From an uncultured Ellagibacter sp. (GTDB lineage: Bacteria > Actinomycetota > Coriobacteriia > Coriobacteriales > Eggerthellaceae), in contig CAKUGU010000001.1 of the NCBI GenBank assembly GCA_934654815.1, positions 1-64,000 of the forward strand: a stretch of 64,000 nucleotides of DNA. The letters run 5' to 3'. The notes under the pieces are model-generated. The model saw only the letters and a program-made list of their open reading frames with translations. It had not been told where the DNA came from and ran no database searches. Both the position numbers and the translations under genes were made by a program. Below, one piece after another: positions 8,405-16,944 of the stretch (the first letter of the stretch is position 1; every line of letters begins with the position of its first letter).

Positions 8405-9382
8405 GTGCGCACTGCGGCGTCGCGTTTGCATAAGGGGTTCTCGTTCGAGCGGCGGCTCGCCGTCTGCGAGAGCGCGTTCGAGCAGCAGGGCGCTGCATGG
8501 GCGGGCTCGTGGCGCTTCTGGACGCCGACGACGGGCGCGGCTGCGACGTGCGCTGAAGGCGCCGCGGGCGGGGAAGCGCTTGTGGATGGGGGCGCGGCTG
8601 CGGATGGGGAAGCGCTTGCGGGCGACGCGACCGCCGAGAGATTGGCGCTCGACAGCGCGCTCACCAGGCGCGACGTCCCCTTCAAGCGCGTCGTGCTCGA
8701 CTTGGGCTGCGGCAAGGGGGAGTACACGGTCGCGTGCGCCAAGCGCACCCCCGACACGCTCTTCGTCGGCATCGACGTCGACCCCATCTGCGTCCTGCGC
8801 AGCGCCGAGGAGGCGGTCCGCGAGAACGTGGGCAACGCGGCGTTCATCCACGATTCCGACCCCGACCTCGCGCGTTACTTCGCCCCGGGCGAGCTTTCGG
8901 CCATCCTCGTGAACTTTCCGACGCCGTTTCCCAAGAAGAAGAAGGCGCCGTTGCGCCTCACCTACGTCGATCGACTTGTGGGGTACCGCGCGCTGCTCGC
9001 GCCCGGCGCGCCACTGCGCCTGCGTACCGATAGCCAGCCCTTTCGCGATTTCTCGCTCACGCAGCTTGAACTTGCCGGCTACGAGATGGCGTGGTCGACC
9101 GACCGCGTCCGCGAGATGTTCCCCGACGAGCCGGAAAGCGGCTACGAGCGCAAACTCGTGGCGAAGGGCGCGCCCGTGCTCGGGTTCGCGGCGGTGCCGG
9201 GGCCTGCGCCCGAGCGCATCGAGCAGACGGCGCCGCTGTCGCTTGCGAGCTATCTGCCCGACGACCTCGAGAGCATGACCTACATCCCCCACGGCATGCA
9301 GGGGACGGTTGAGAACATGCGGGCGCGCAACGCGAACCGCCGCGCGAAGGGGCTCAACCCGTGCGAGCGCCTGCACGTGTAG
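8405..9382 (+). CDS. trmB: tRNA (guanine-N7-)-methyltransferase-like protein (TrmB family)
   Basis: 325 aa from GTG 8405, chosen because AAAGGAG lies seven nt before it; an upstream TTG at 8357 has poor spacing. The SAM motif is VLDLGCGKGEYTV, the acidic loop GIDVD follows, and the family signature appears as LVNFPTPFPKKKK ... LTY and a late GYERKLVAKG. TrmB makes m7G46 in tRNA variable loops. It carries about 80 extra N-terminal residues and about 60 C-terminal residues relative to typical TrmB. A divergent paralogue with another RNA substrate cannot be excluded. Confidence 0.78.
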   Translation: MRTAASRLHKGFSFERRLAVCESAFEQQGAAWAGSWRFWTPTTGAAATCAEGAAGGEALVDGGAAADGEALAGDATAERLALDSALTRRDVPFKRVVLDLGCGKGEYTVACAKRTPDTLFVGIDVDPICVLRSAEEAVRENVGNAAFIHDSDPDLARYFAPGELSAILVNFPTPFPKKKKAPLRLTYVDRLVGYRALLAPGAPLRLRTDSQPFRDFSLTQLELAGYEMAWSTDRVREMFPDEPESGYERKLVAKGAPVLGFAAVPGPAPERIEQTAPLSLASYLPDDLESMTYIPHGMQGTVENMRARNANRRAKGLNPCERLHV

Positions 9383-9417
9383 GGCGACGTTGCGATCGTG
9401 AAGGAGTTGATGCTGCC

Positions 9418-9840
9418 GTGACCGAAGAACGTATAGGAACCTATGCAGCTGCGATGCGCCAGGCGAATCGCGAGGCCAAAGCAACCTGCGCCGCCCTGGC
9501 CGCCATCGTCGTGGTGTGGATCGTCGGCGGGTTCGGCTTGGCGAACTCGGGGATCGAGTTTTTCCACACGCCGCTGTGGGTCTTCGGCGGCTGCGTTCTG
9601 CCGTGGATCGCTGCCATCGTCGCGGCCGTCGTGCTGTCGCGCCGCGTGTTCCGCGATTTCGATCTCGACGAGGTCGCGCGCATGGACGCGGAGGGGGCGA
9701 CCCCGCAGGCCCCGAATGAGGCGGCCGCACGGGGCGAAAGTTCCTGTTCAGGTGCGTGTTTCGAGAACGGCATGCCTCGTATCGCGGGCGACGGCGTGCG
9801 TCCCGGTCGTGCCGCGCAGGGCGACGAAGGGGGCAAATAA
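9418..9840 (+). CDS. YhdT-like small membrane protein, partner of the pantothenate symporter
   Basis: 140 aa from GTG 9418 (AAGGAG 11 nt upstream). The N-terminal MRQANREAKAT helix followed by two transmembrane helices and a short RRVFRDFDLDE tail matches the YhdT (DUF997) family, whose gene commonly precedes panF. The last 45 residues are a hydrophilic extension not seen in typical YhdT. The next gene starts 3 bp after its stop, so translation is probably coupled. The molecular function of YhdT is not established. Confidence 0.75.
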   Translation: MTEERIGTYAAAMRQANREAKATCAALAAIVVVWIVGGFGLANSGIEFFHTPLWVFGGCVLPWIAAIVAAVVLSRRVFRDFDLDEVARMDAEGATPQAPNEAAARGESSCSGACFENGMPRIAGDGVRPGRAAQGDEGGK

Positions 9841-9843
9841 CCC

Positions 9844-11337
9844 ATGGAGAACCTCGTGTCGCTCATCCCGCTTCTCCTGTTCCTCGCCGCAGCGCTCCTT
9901 ATAAGTTTCCTTATGCGCCGCCGCGCCCGTGCGCAGGCGCAGGGCGGGTTCGTGAAGGAGTACTTCATCGGCAGCCGCGCACTCGGTGGGTTCGTGCTCG
10001 CCATGACCACCATCGCGACGTACGGCTCGGTGAGCTCGTTCGTCGGCGGCCCCGGTCAGGCATGGTCCGTCGGCTGGGGATGGGTCTACATGGCGGTCGT
10101 GCAGGTGACCGCTCTCGTCCTGCTCTACGGCATCATGGGCAAGAAACTCGCGCTCATCGCGCGCCGGATCGATGCGGTCACGGTGATCGACGTCATCCGC
10201 GCGCGCTACGGTTCCAACGCGCTCGCGAACGTGAGCGCCGTCGTGGTGGTCGTGTTCTTCGCCGCGACGATGGTCGCGCAGTTCGTCGGCGGCGCGAAGC
10301 TATTCGAGGCTGTGACGGGCTACTCCTACACGGTGGGGCTCGTGCTCTTCGGCGTGGCCGTCGTGCTGTTCACCACGATCGGCGGTTTTCGCGGCGTCGC
10401 CATGACCGACGCGCTCTGCGGCATCGTCATGCTCGTCGGCATTTTCGTCCTCGCGGCGGGCATCCTTTCCGCCGGCGGCGGCTACGAGAACATCATGGAC
10501 ACGATCGCGGCGAACCACCCCGAAATGCTCGAGCCGTTCTCGGGCGGGGCCATGCCCGCATCGCTCTATTTCACCCAGTGGCTTCTCGTCGGCGCGCTCA
10601 CGTTCGTGCTGCCGCAGTCGATGGTGCGCTGCATGGGGTTCAAGGACACGAAGTCGCTTCACGGCGCGCTCGTCGTGGGCACGGTGATCATCGGCGTCAT
10701 GATGATCGGCGTGACCGCGCTCGGCGTTCTTTCGGCCGGCGTCTTGACCGGCAGCCTCGCCGACTATGGCGGGAGCGTGGACAACATCATCCCGCGGGCG
10801 ATCGCGCAGACGCTGCCGACGTGGCTTGCGGGCGTCGCCATCGTAGGACCGATCGCGGCTTCGATCTCGACGGTGTCGTCGCTGCTCATCGCATCGTCGT
10901 CGGCCATCGTGAAGGACGTGTGCCTCCATCATGCGCTCGCGCGCGGCACGCACCCCAGCGAGCGCACGGTCGCGTGGGCGAGCCAGGCGGTGACGCTTGC
11001 TGTGGGCGTTGCCGTGTTCGTGCTTGCCGTCGTGCCGCCTGACGTCATCTGGAAGATCAATATGTTCGCGTTCGGCGGGCTCGAGACGGCGTTTTTCTGG
11101 GTGATGGTGTGCGGGCTGTTCTGGAGGCAGGCCGGCAAGCTTGGCGCGATCCTATCGATGGCGGGCGGCACGCTTTCGTACTGTGTGTGCATGGCGCTCG
11201 GGTTCAAGGTCATGGGGCTGCACCAGATCGTCATCGGCATCGTCGTCGCCGGTGTGCTCATGGTGGTGGGCAGTCTGCTTGAAAAGCGCGACGAATCCGA
11301 ACAAGCTCGGGTGAACGAGGTCTTCTTCCCTGAATAG
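9844..11337 (+). CDS. panF: Sodium/pantothenate symporter (SSS family)
   Basis: 497 aa with about thirteen hydrophobic segments and the sodium:solute symporter signatures: a FIGSRALGGFVLAMT start, a YGSVSSFVGGPGQAWSVGWG segment close to PanF, and a conserved central TVSSLLIASSSAIVKD. It imports pantothenate with Na+ across the cytoplasmic membrane. The preceding yhdT-like gene strengthens the PanF call over other SSS members. AAGGGGG precedes the start. Confidence 0.88.
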   Translation: MENLVSLIPLLLFLAAALLISFLMRRRARAQAQGGFVKEYFIGSRALGGFVLAMTTIATYGSVSSFVGGPGQAWSVGWGWVYMAVVQVTALVLLYGIMGKKLALIARRIDAVTVIDVIRARYGSNALANVSAVVVVVFFAATMVAQFVGGAKLFEAVTGYSYTVGLVLFGVAVVLFTTIGGFRGVAMTDALCGIVMLVGIFVLAAGILSAGGGYENIMDTIAANHPEMLEPFSGGAMPASLYFTQWLLVGALTFVLPQSMVRCMGFKDTKSLHGALVVGTVIIGVMMIGVTALGVLSAGVLTGSLADYGGSVDNIIPRAIAQTLPTWLAGVAIVGPIAASISTVSSLLIASSSAIVKDVCLHHALARGTHPSERTVAWASQAVTLAVGVAVFVLAVVPPDVIWKINMFAFGGLETAFFWVMVCGLFWRQAGKLGAILSMAGGTLSYCVCMALGFKVMGLHQIVIGIVVAGVLMVVGSLLEKRDESEQARVNEVFFPE

Positions 11338-11395
11338 CGTGTCTGCTACGGCGCCTTGCGTCCGGTATTGATCGGCTCTTGGCAGTGCAAACAGG

Positions 11396-11432
11396 AAAAA
11401 ATCGCTGTCGGAGCCTTGGCTCGAGAGCGATT
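11396..11432 (-). terminator. Minus-strand terminator of the patatin-antiporter operon
   Basis: On the minus strand AATCGCT and AGCGATT form a stem with an inner GAGCC/GGCTC helix, followed by a run of T (TTTTTT including the stem end). Confidence 0.8.
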
Positions 11433-11459
11433 CCGCCAAGTGCCAGTGCTCGGCCGGCG

Positions 11460-13058
11460 TCAACGGTCCTCGTCACCGCGCTTCAGGCGGCCGATTTCCT
11501 CGAGCCTGCGGTTGTACTCGCGCACGGCGGCTCGCGCGATACGCGCCCGCCGGCTCTCGCGCCGCTCTCGCATTGACGCGAGGTCGCTCTCGTTTGCCCC
11601 CTCTTCCATGATCCTTTCGATCTCGTCGCGATGCGCGGCGAGATCCTGCGCCGCGGCGTCGATAGCGGTTTCGAGCGCCCGCTTGCGCGCACTCTTGCGC
11701 TGCAGGGCGAAAGCGGCCTCCTGCCAGGGGATTTCCTGGTTGGCGACAAGCCCGCGCTTCGCGGCGATGCGCGCCGCGGCTTCCTGGTGCGCGAGCATCT
11801 GCTCCATTTCCCAGTGGTCATGCAGAATCGACTTGATGTCGTGCGGGTGCGCGGCGATTTCCTGAACGGCCTCGATGGGCTTCGCGTCGACGACGCGGTA
11901 GGTGAGCGAGGCGAGAAGCGGCATGAGGAACACGGTCACCGCGCCCGCGGCGACGAGCACGCCGGCGGTGTCCTGCGAGAGCGCGCCGACCTTCACGGCG
12001 ACCGACGTCACGGCGACGATGAGCGGCAGCGCGGTCGTGCAGTAGAGTGCGACGGTGATGCGGTTGTGCATGGAGAGCTCTTCTTTGCCCTTGCCGACCG
12101 AAAGCGCGACGACGATCGGCACGGCGCGGATGAGCAGCAGCGCCACGATGAACCCGATGAGCAGCAGCGGCTCAGCGCCCACGCCCGCCAAGTTGATCTT
12201 CGCCCCGGACACCACGAAGAACACAGGGATGAGGAACCCGTACCCGATGGCCTCGAGCTTCGACTCGAGCTCGTGGTCGCCCTCGGGGACGACGTAGCGC
12301 AGCACGAACCCGGCGGCGAACGCGCCGAGCACGATGTCGAGGTCGAACACCGCCGACACCGTGACGAGCCCGATGAGCAGCACGACGCACGCGCGTACGA
12401 ACGTCTGGGACGTGGAATTGCGCTTGGCCGCGAGGAAGTTGTACACGCGGTGCCCCGCGCGGCGCGCCTTCGCGGGGATCACCGCCATGACGACGCAGAG
12501 CGCCACGAATGCCGCGAGGATGAGCAGTGTCTTCCACTCGCTGCGGGACGACAGCAAAAGCGCCATCGCGAGCACGGGGCAGAGCTCGCCCCAAGTGCCG
12601 AACGACAAGATCGCGTTGCCGACGGGCGTGCCCTCCAGGCTGCGCTCCTTCAGGATAGGCATGAGCGTGCCGAGCGCAGTTGTGGTCAGCGCGATGGCCA
12701 CGGCGATGCCGCCGACGTCGCCCGTCGCGAACTGCCCCGACAGGCCCACCGCCGCGAACGCGAGCGCGATGCTCACCGCCCATGCGGCAAGCCCGCGCTT
12801 GCCCTGCGCGTTCGACAGGCTCTTCGGGTCGATCTCGTAGCCCGCCAGGAGGAACAAAAACGCAAGCCCCAGCTCGGATACCATGGTGATGGGGTCGCTC
12901 AGGTTGATGACGCCCGCCATGTGCGGTCCGAGCAGGGCGCCCGCCAGAAGAAGGATGACGGTTTCCGGCACGAGCCCTCGCGGGATGATGCGCGCGATAA
13001 GCGGCGCGCACGCGGCCACGAGCGTCGCGACGAAGAGGGAAACGAAGTCGGCGGCCAT
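11460..13058 (-). CDS. Monovalent cation:proton antiporter (CPA2/Kef type)
   Basis: 532 aa. A hydrophobic exchanger domain of about 400 residues (LVPETVILLLAGALLGPHMAG ... LAFLFLLAGYEID ... LGTLMPILKE) is followed by a roughly 130-residue charged, helical cytoplasmic tail (EMEQMLAHQEAAARIAAKRG). The tail is neither a TrkA-N nor a KefC-type nucleotide domain. It likely exchanges Na+ or K+ for H+. The ATG at 13058 comes one base after the stop of the patatin gene, so translation is coupled; a longer reading frame upstream only overlaps that gene. Confidence 0.86.
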   Translation of the reverse strand: MAADFVSLFVATLVAACAPLIARIIPRGLVPETVILLLAGALLGPHMAGVINLSDPITMVSELGLAFLFLLAGYEIDPKSLSNAQGKRGLAAWAVSIALAFAAVGLSGQFATGDVGGIAVAIALTTTALGTLMPILKERSLEGTPVGNAILSFGTWGELCPVLAMALLLSSRSEWKTLLILAAFVALCVVMAVIPAKARRAGHRVYNFLAAKRNSTSQTFVRACVVLLIGLVTVSAVFDLDIVLGAFAAGFVLRYVVPEGDHELESKLEAIGYGFLIPVFFVVSGAKINLAGVGAEPLLLIGFIVALLLIRAVPIVVALSVGKGKEELSMHNRITVALYCTTALPLIVAVTSVAVKVGALSQDTAGVLVAAGAVTVFLMPLLASLTYRVVDAKPIEAVQEIAAHPHDIKSILHDHWEMEQMLAHQEAAARIAAKRGLVANQEIPWQEAAFALQRKSARKRALETAIDAAAQDLAAHRDEIERIMEEGANESDLASMRERRESRRARIARAAVREYNRRLEEIGRLKRGDEDR

Positions 13059-13059
13059 G

Positions 13060-14025
13060 CTACTTCGCCAGGTATTTCTGAAGCGCGGGCCAGGCCTCGG
13101 CGGCGCACGCGAGCCCCTGCTCGTACAGATCGAGCAGCTTGTCGGCGTTGTGCTCCATCGACGCGACCGTGACGGGCTTCTGCGGGCGGATGACGAACAC
13201 GCGTCCCGCGGCTTCCTCGCGCGCGATCCAGCGGTAGAGGCGGTTGTACTCATAGTGGCGGTACGCCAAGCGGTCAAGATAGTACGGGTAGTCGGCGTAG
13301 CGCTGACGCAAAAGCGCCATGAGCTTGTTCGGCTTCTTCACGTAGTCGCTCGCCTGCGTGAGCACGACGATGTGCTTCTTCGCGCCGGTGAGCAGGGAAT
13401 GCATGAGCGGCACGCTGTCGGCGGTGCCGCCGTCGAGCAAGAGTTTGCCGTCGGCTTCGATGGTTTTGCTCACGAGCGGCATCGAAGACGACGCGATGAG
13501 GTAGTTCAGATCGGCGTCGTAGTCGCGCATCTCGTGGTAGTCGGCCTCGCCGGTTTCCAGGTTCGTCGAGACCACCTCGAGCGTCATGGGTGAGGTGTTG
13601 AACGCGTGTTTGTCGAAGGGGTCGAGCACGTCGGGAATCTCGTGAAACGCGAAGTCGCGGCCGTAGGCGTTTCCCGTGCGCACGAAGCTCTGCATGGAAA
13701 GGTAGCGGTTGTCGGTGCAGTACTTCACGTTGATGAAGCTCGACCGGCCCGCGGCTCCCGCGACGTAGTTTCCGCCGCACAAGGCACCGGCCGACACGCC
13801 GATGACGCGCTCGCAGAACAGCTTCTGATCCATGAAGAAGTCGAGCACGCCGGCGGTGAACTGGCCGCGCATCGCGCCGCCCTCCAAAACGAGGTTCGCG
13901 TGCGTCACGGGCGCGCCTTCCCAGGCGCACGGCGGGAAGGGGCGTGCGTCCGAGCCCTTTGCCGTCTCGGCGACGTTTTCGGTGCTCGCTGCGGTTTCGG
14001 TATCGGTTTTCTCGGTCATGTCCAT
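13060..14025 (-). CDS. Patatin-like phospholipase (RssA/YlbK type)
   Basis: 321 aa. After a 40-residue hydrophilic leader, the oxyanion motif LEGGAMRG, the nucleophile elbow GVSAG and the catalytic Asp in LLLDGG give the Ser-Asp dyad of bacterial patatins. No signal peptide, so it acts at the inner face of the membrane. It is the first gene of a two-gene operon with the antiporter. A minus-strand TATACT at 14049-14054 is a candidate -10 box. Confidence 0.88.
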   Translation of the reverse strand: MDMTEKTDTETAASTENVAETAKGSDARPFPPCAWEGAPVTHANLVLEGGAMRGQFTAGVLDFFMDQKLFCERVIGVSAGALCGGNYVAGAAGRSSFINVKYCTDNRYLSMQSFVRTGNAYGRDFAFHEIPDVLDPFDKHAFNTSPMTLEVVSTNLETGEADYHEMRDYDADLNYLIASSSMPLVSKTIEADGKLLLDGGTADSVPLMHSLLTGAKKHIVVLTQASDYVKKPNKLMALLRQRYADYPYYLDRLAYRHYEYNRLYRWIAREEAAGRVFVIRPQKPVTVASMEHNADKLLDLYEQGLACAAEAWPALQKYLAK

Positions 14026-14086
14026 GCGCTTTCTCTCGAAACGTTACCAGTATAGTGTAATTTCGTGCCGCTCCAGTAACAGCTGG

Positions 14087-14114
14087 TTTACAGGGCGCAT
14101 CCGGTCGATACAAT
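14087..14114 (+). promoter_or_regulatory. trxA promoter
   Basis: TTTACA (14087-14092) and TACAAT (14109-14114) with a 16-bp spacer, about 80 bp before the thioredoxin start. A CCGGCGC/GCGCCGG hairpin follows in the leader. Confidence 0.6.
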
Positions 14115-14191
14115 TATAGAAAAGTGCACCGGCGCCGAGCGCGCCGGAAAAACGTTTTCCATGGCCGGAAAGGCCGATAGGAGGGCAAGTC

Positions 14192-14500
14192 ATGAGTGAA
14201 GCAGTAACTTCCGCCGACTTCCAGTCGAAGGTTCTCGAGTCCGACATTCCCGTGCTCGTCGATTTCTTCGCCACGTGGTGCGGGCCGTGCCGTATGCTGG
14301 CCCCGGTGCTCGAAGAGGTCGCGGCCGAGGTCGCCGGCAAGGCGAAGGTCGTGAAGCTCGACATCGATCAGAGCCCCGACATCGCGCAGCGCTACGGCGT
14401 CATGAGCGTGCCGACGCTCATCGTGTTCGAAAACGGCCAGGTCAAGCGCCAAACGGTGGGCGCGCAGCCGAAGCAGAACGTGCTCGCGCTGCTGGCGTAG
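14192..14500 (+). CDS. trxA: Thioredoxin
   Basis: 102 aa, single thioredoxin domain with the FFATWCGPCRM active site and the cis-Pro segment SVPTLIVFENG. It reduces disulfides in cytoplasmic proteins with electrons from the thioredoxin reductase encoded 145 bp downstream. AGGAGGG lies eight nt upstream of the ATG. Its own promoter and terminator suggest expression separate from trxB. Confidence 0.96.
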   Translation: MSEAVTSADFQSKVLESDIPVLVDFFATWCGPCRMLAPVLEEVAAEVAGKAKVVKLDIDQSPDIAQRYGVMSVPTLIVFENGQVKRQTVGAQPKQNVLALLA

Positions 14501-14531
14501 CGGGTCGAGAGGCTCAGCCTGTTTTCCAGAG

Positions 14532-14566
14532 GGGTCGCAGGGCGTTCGCGCTTTGCGGCCCTTTTG
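14532..14566 (+). terminator. Terminator between trxA and trxB
   Basis: GGGTCGCA (14532-14539) pairs with TGCGGCCC (14554-14561, one G-T pair), followed by TTTT. Confidence 0.7.
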
Positions 14567-14644
14567 CTATTACGGCCCCTGCGCGCTCGCGCGTGGGAGG
14601 CGCCGTCTGCCTTGGCGGGCGGAACGAACGGAAGGAGACTAACC

Positions 14645-15601
14645 ATGGGTGGCATCGAACAAGGTTCTACGGCCACTGCAACCACCTACGACCTTGCGGT
14701 CATCGGCGCGGGGCCGGCGGGGCTTGCCTGCGGGCTCTATGCCGCGCGCGCGGGGCTCGACGTCGCCGTGTTCGAGCGCATATCGCCTGGTGGGCAGCTT
14801 GCTCAGACCGAGCGCATCGAGAACTACCCGGGCTTCGCGAACGGCACGGGTGGCTTCGACCTTGCCTGGTCGATGAAGGAGCAGGCCGACAGCTTCGGAG
14901 TGAAAACGGTAAGCGAGGAAGTGACCTCGGTCGATTTCTCGGGCCCGCAGAAGGTGCTCGCGACGGCGTTCGGATCTTACGAAGCGCGCGCGGTCGTGGT
15001 GGCGAGCGGCGCGCGCCCGAGAAAGCTCGGCCTCGCGCGCGAAAGCGAGCTTGCGGGCCACGGCGTGTCGTATTGCGCCACGTGCGACGGCAATTTCTTC
15101 CGCGGCAAGACGGTCGCGGTCGCAGGCGGCGGCAACACCGCCGCGGCCGATGCGCTCTATCTCTCCCGCATCTGCGAGAAGGTCTACCTCGTGCACCGGC
15201 GCGACTCCCTTCGCGCCACGGCGGTGTACCACGACCGCCTCGCGGCGCTTCCCAACGTCGAGTTCGTGTGGGATTCCGTGGTGCGCGAGCTTAACGAGGA
15301 AGCGGGCGCGCTTTCCGGCATCGAGGTGGAGAACGTGAAAACGGGCGAGCGCCGTGTGCTCGACGCGGCGGGCCTGTTCGTCGCTATCGGCACCGTCCCG
15401 AACACGGAGTTTCTGGGCGGGGCGCTCAAGACCGACGCTTCCGGCCACATCGTCGCAGATGAGACGGGCAAGACCAACGTGCCTGGCGTGTATGCGGCGG
15501 GGGATGTGCGCACGAAATTCCTGCGCCAGGTGGTCACGGCGGTGTCCGACGGCGCCACCTGCGCCGAAGAAGCGGCGGAATACCTGGCCGCGCTAGCGTA
15601 G
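14645..15601 (+). CDS. trxB: Thioredoxin-disulfide reductase
   Basis: 318 aa. An N-terminal FAD-binding GAGPAG, the redox-active CATC (SYCATCDGNFF), a second GGGNTAA pyridine-nucleotide loop with HRRDSLRA downstream (NADPH preference), and the C-terminal GVYAAGDVRTK FAD motif are all present. It reduces thioredoxin with NADPH. The start is the ATG 14645 with GGAAGGAG upstream; a longer frame from 14564 has no ribosome binding site. Confidence 0.95.
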   Translation: MGGIEQGSTATATTYDLAVIGAGPAGLACGLYAARAGLDVAVFERISPGGQLAQTERIENYPGFANGTGGFDLAWSMKEQADSFGVKTVSEEVTSVDFSGPQKVLATAFGSYEARAVVVASGARPRKLGLARESELAGHGVSYCATCDGNFFRGKTVAVAGGGNTAAADALYLSRICEKVYLVHRRDSLRATAVYHDRLAALPNVEFVWDSVVRELNEEAGALSGIEVENVKTGERRVLDAAGLFVAIGTVPNTEFLGGALKTDASGHIVADETGKTNVPGVYAAGDVRTKFLRQVVTAVSDGATCAEEAAEYLAALA

Positions 15602-15616
15602 AGGGGCCGCTCAGAG

Positions 15617-15622
15617 TATAAT
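15617..15622 (+). promoter_or_regulatory. -10 box for prfA
   Basis: A perfect TATAAT 48 bp before prfA, just after trxB. No good -35 hexamer is seen at 16-18 bp. Confidence 0.5.
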
Positions 15623-15669
15623 AAGTCGGCTACACGAGCAAGCAAGTTACGCAAAGGAACATGTGCCCC

Positions 15670-16743
15670 ATGCAAGACAACGACATGCGCGAGAAGCTGG
15701 AGAAGATCATCAGCGCCTACGAGGAACTCCAGGCGAAGATGAGCGACCCTTCCATTCTCGCTGATCAAAAGGAATACAACCGCCTCGCGAAGGAATACGC
15801 CAACCAGGGCGAGCTGGTGGCCAAGTCCCGCGAGTACCTGCAGGCCTGCGCCGATATCGACGAGGCCAAGGAGATGCTCGGCGACCCCGACATGAAGGAG
15901 TTTGCCCAGGAGACCATCTCCGCCGCAGAGGCGCAGCTTCCCAGCCTGGAAGAGGACATCAAGTTCCTGCTCATTCCCTCCGACCCGGCCGATGAGAAGG
16001 ACATCATCGTGGAGATCCGCGCCGCCGCCGGCGGCGACGAGGCCGCCATCTTCGCGGGCGACCTGTTCAAGATGTACGAGCGCTTCTGCTCCTCGCGCAA
16101 GTGGAAGATCGAGCTCATGGACGTCAGCCCCTCCGACGCGGGCGGCTACAAAGAGGTCCAGTTCAAGGTCAAGGGCGACAAGGTGTACTCGGTCATGAAG
16201 TTCGAGTCCGGCGTCCATCGCGTGCAGCGCGTCCCCAAGACCGAGTCCCAGGGCCGCATCCACACCTCCACCGCAACGGTGGCGGTGCTTCCCGAAGCCG
16301 ACGAGGTCGAGGTCGACATCAACGAGAACGACCTGCGCATCGACGTGTACCGCGCCGGCGGCCCGGGCGGCCAGTGCGTCAACACGACCGACTCCGCCGT
16401 GCGCATCACGCACCTGCCTTCCGGCCTGGTCGTGCAGTCGCAGGACCAGAAGTCCCAGCTGCAGAACAAGATCGCGGCGATGGCCGTCCTTCGCGCTCGC
16501 CTCTACGAGAAGATGCTCGCCGAGCAGCAGGCTGCCGAGGGCGCCGAGCGTCTGGCACAGATCGGCTCGGGCGACCGTTCCGAGAAGATCCGCACCTACA
16601 ACGCGCCGCAGGACCGCGTGACCGACCACCGCATCGGGTTCAACTCCACGTACAAGGAAGTGCTCGAAGGCGACGGCTTGGGCGACATCATCACGGCGCT
16701 CCAGGCCGCGGACCGCGCGCGCAAGCTCGCAGACGCGGTGTAA
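15670..16743 (+). CDS. prfA: Peptide chain release factor 1
   Basis: 357 aa. Carries the GGQ peptidyl-hydrolysis motif ([14 protein letters not shown]) and the RF1-type PxT codon-recognition tripeptide as PKT in [14 protein letters not shown]. It terminates translation at UAA and UAG. An ATG at 15661 gives three more residues, but AAAGGA then lies only two nt away; ATG 15670 gives an 11-nt spacing. The 3' neighbour prmC modifies the glutamine of the GGQ motif, the classic prfA-prmC order. Confidence 0.95.
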   Translation: MQDNDMREKLEKIISAYEELQAKMSDPSILADQKEYNRLAKEYANQGELVAKSREYLQACADIDEAKEMLGDPDMKEFAQETISAAEAQLPSLEEDIKFLLIPSDPADEKDIIVEIRAAAGGDEAAIFAGDLFKMYERFCSSRKWKIELMDVSPSDAGGYKEVQFKVKGDKVYSVMKFESGVHRVQRVPKTESQGRIHTSTATVAVLPEADEVEVDINENDLRIDVYRAGGPGGQCVNTTDSAVRITHLPSGLVVQSQDQKSQLQNKIAAMAVLRARLYEKMLAEQQAAEGAERLAQIGSGDRSEKIRTYNAPQDRVTDHRIGFNSTYKEVLEGDGLGDIITALQAADRARKLADAV

Positions 16744-16768
16744 GGGACGAAACGAACAAGGCATGCAA

Positions 16769-16796
16769 CGAGGGCGCTCTTCGATGGGCGCCCTCG
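16769..16796 (+). terminator. Hairpin after prfA
   Basis: A 9-bp perfect stem CGAGGGCGC/GCGCCCTCG with a ten-base loop; no T-run follows, so read-through into prmC is likely. Confidence 0.4.
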
Positions 16797-16824
16797 CTAT
16801 GCCTAGGGGAAGGACAGGCTCGCG

Positions 16825-16944
16825 ATGAGTGACGATACGTGGACGATTCGAGAGCGCAGCGGGCTTTCTGATCCCGAGTGGCGCGAGGTGCGGCGCAAGG
16901 GAGTGGGCTTGCGCGCCCTGCTTGATGAAAGGGGTTTGCGATGA
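16825..16944 (+). CDS. 39-aa ORF translationally coupled to prmC, sharing its first eight residues
   Basis: An ATG with AAGGA upstream opens a 39-codon frame: it begins MSDDTWTI, continues RERSGLSDPEWREV and ends DERGLR. Its TGA overlaps the prmC ATG in an ATGA junction (16941-16944). PrmC itself starts MSDDTWTI, with synonymous differences at the DNA level, so the 5' end of prmC appears to have been duplicated and then diverged or been selected. Function unknown: it may be a leader peptide that sets prmC translation. Confidence 0.55.
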   Translation: MSDDTWTIRERSGLSDPEWREVRRKGVGLRALLDERGLR

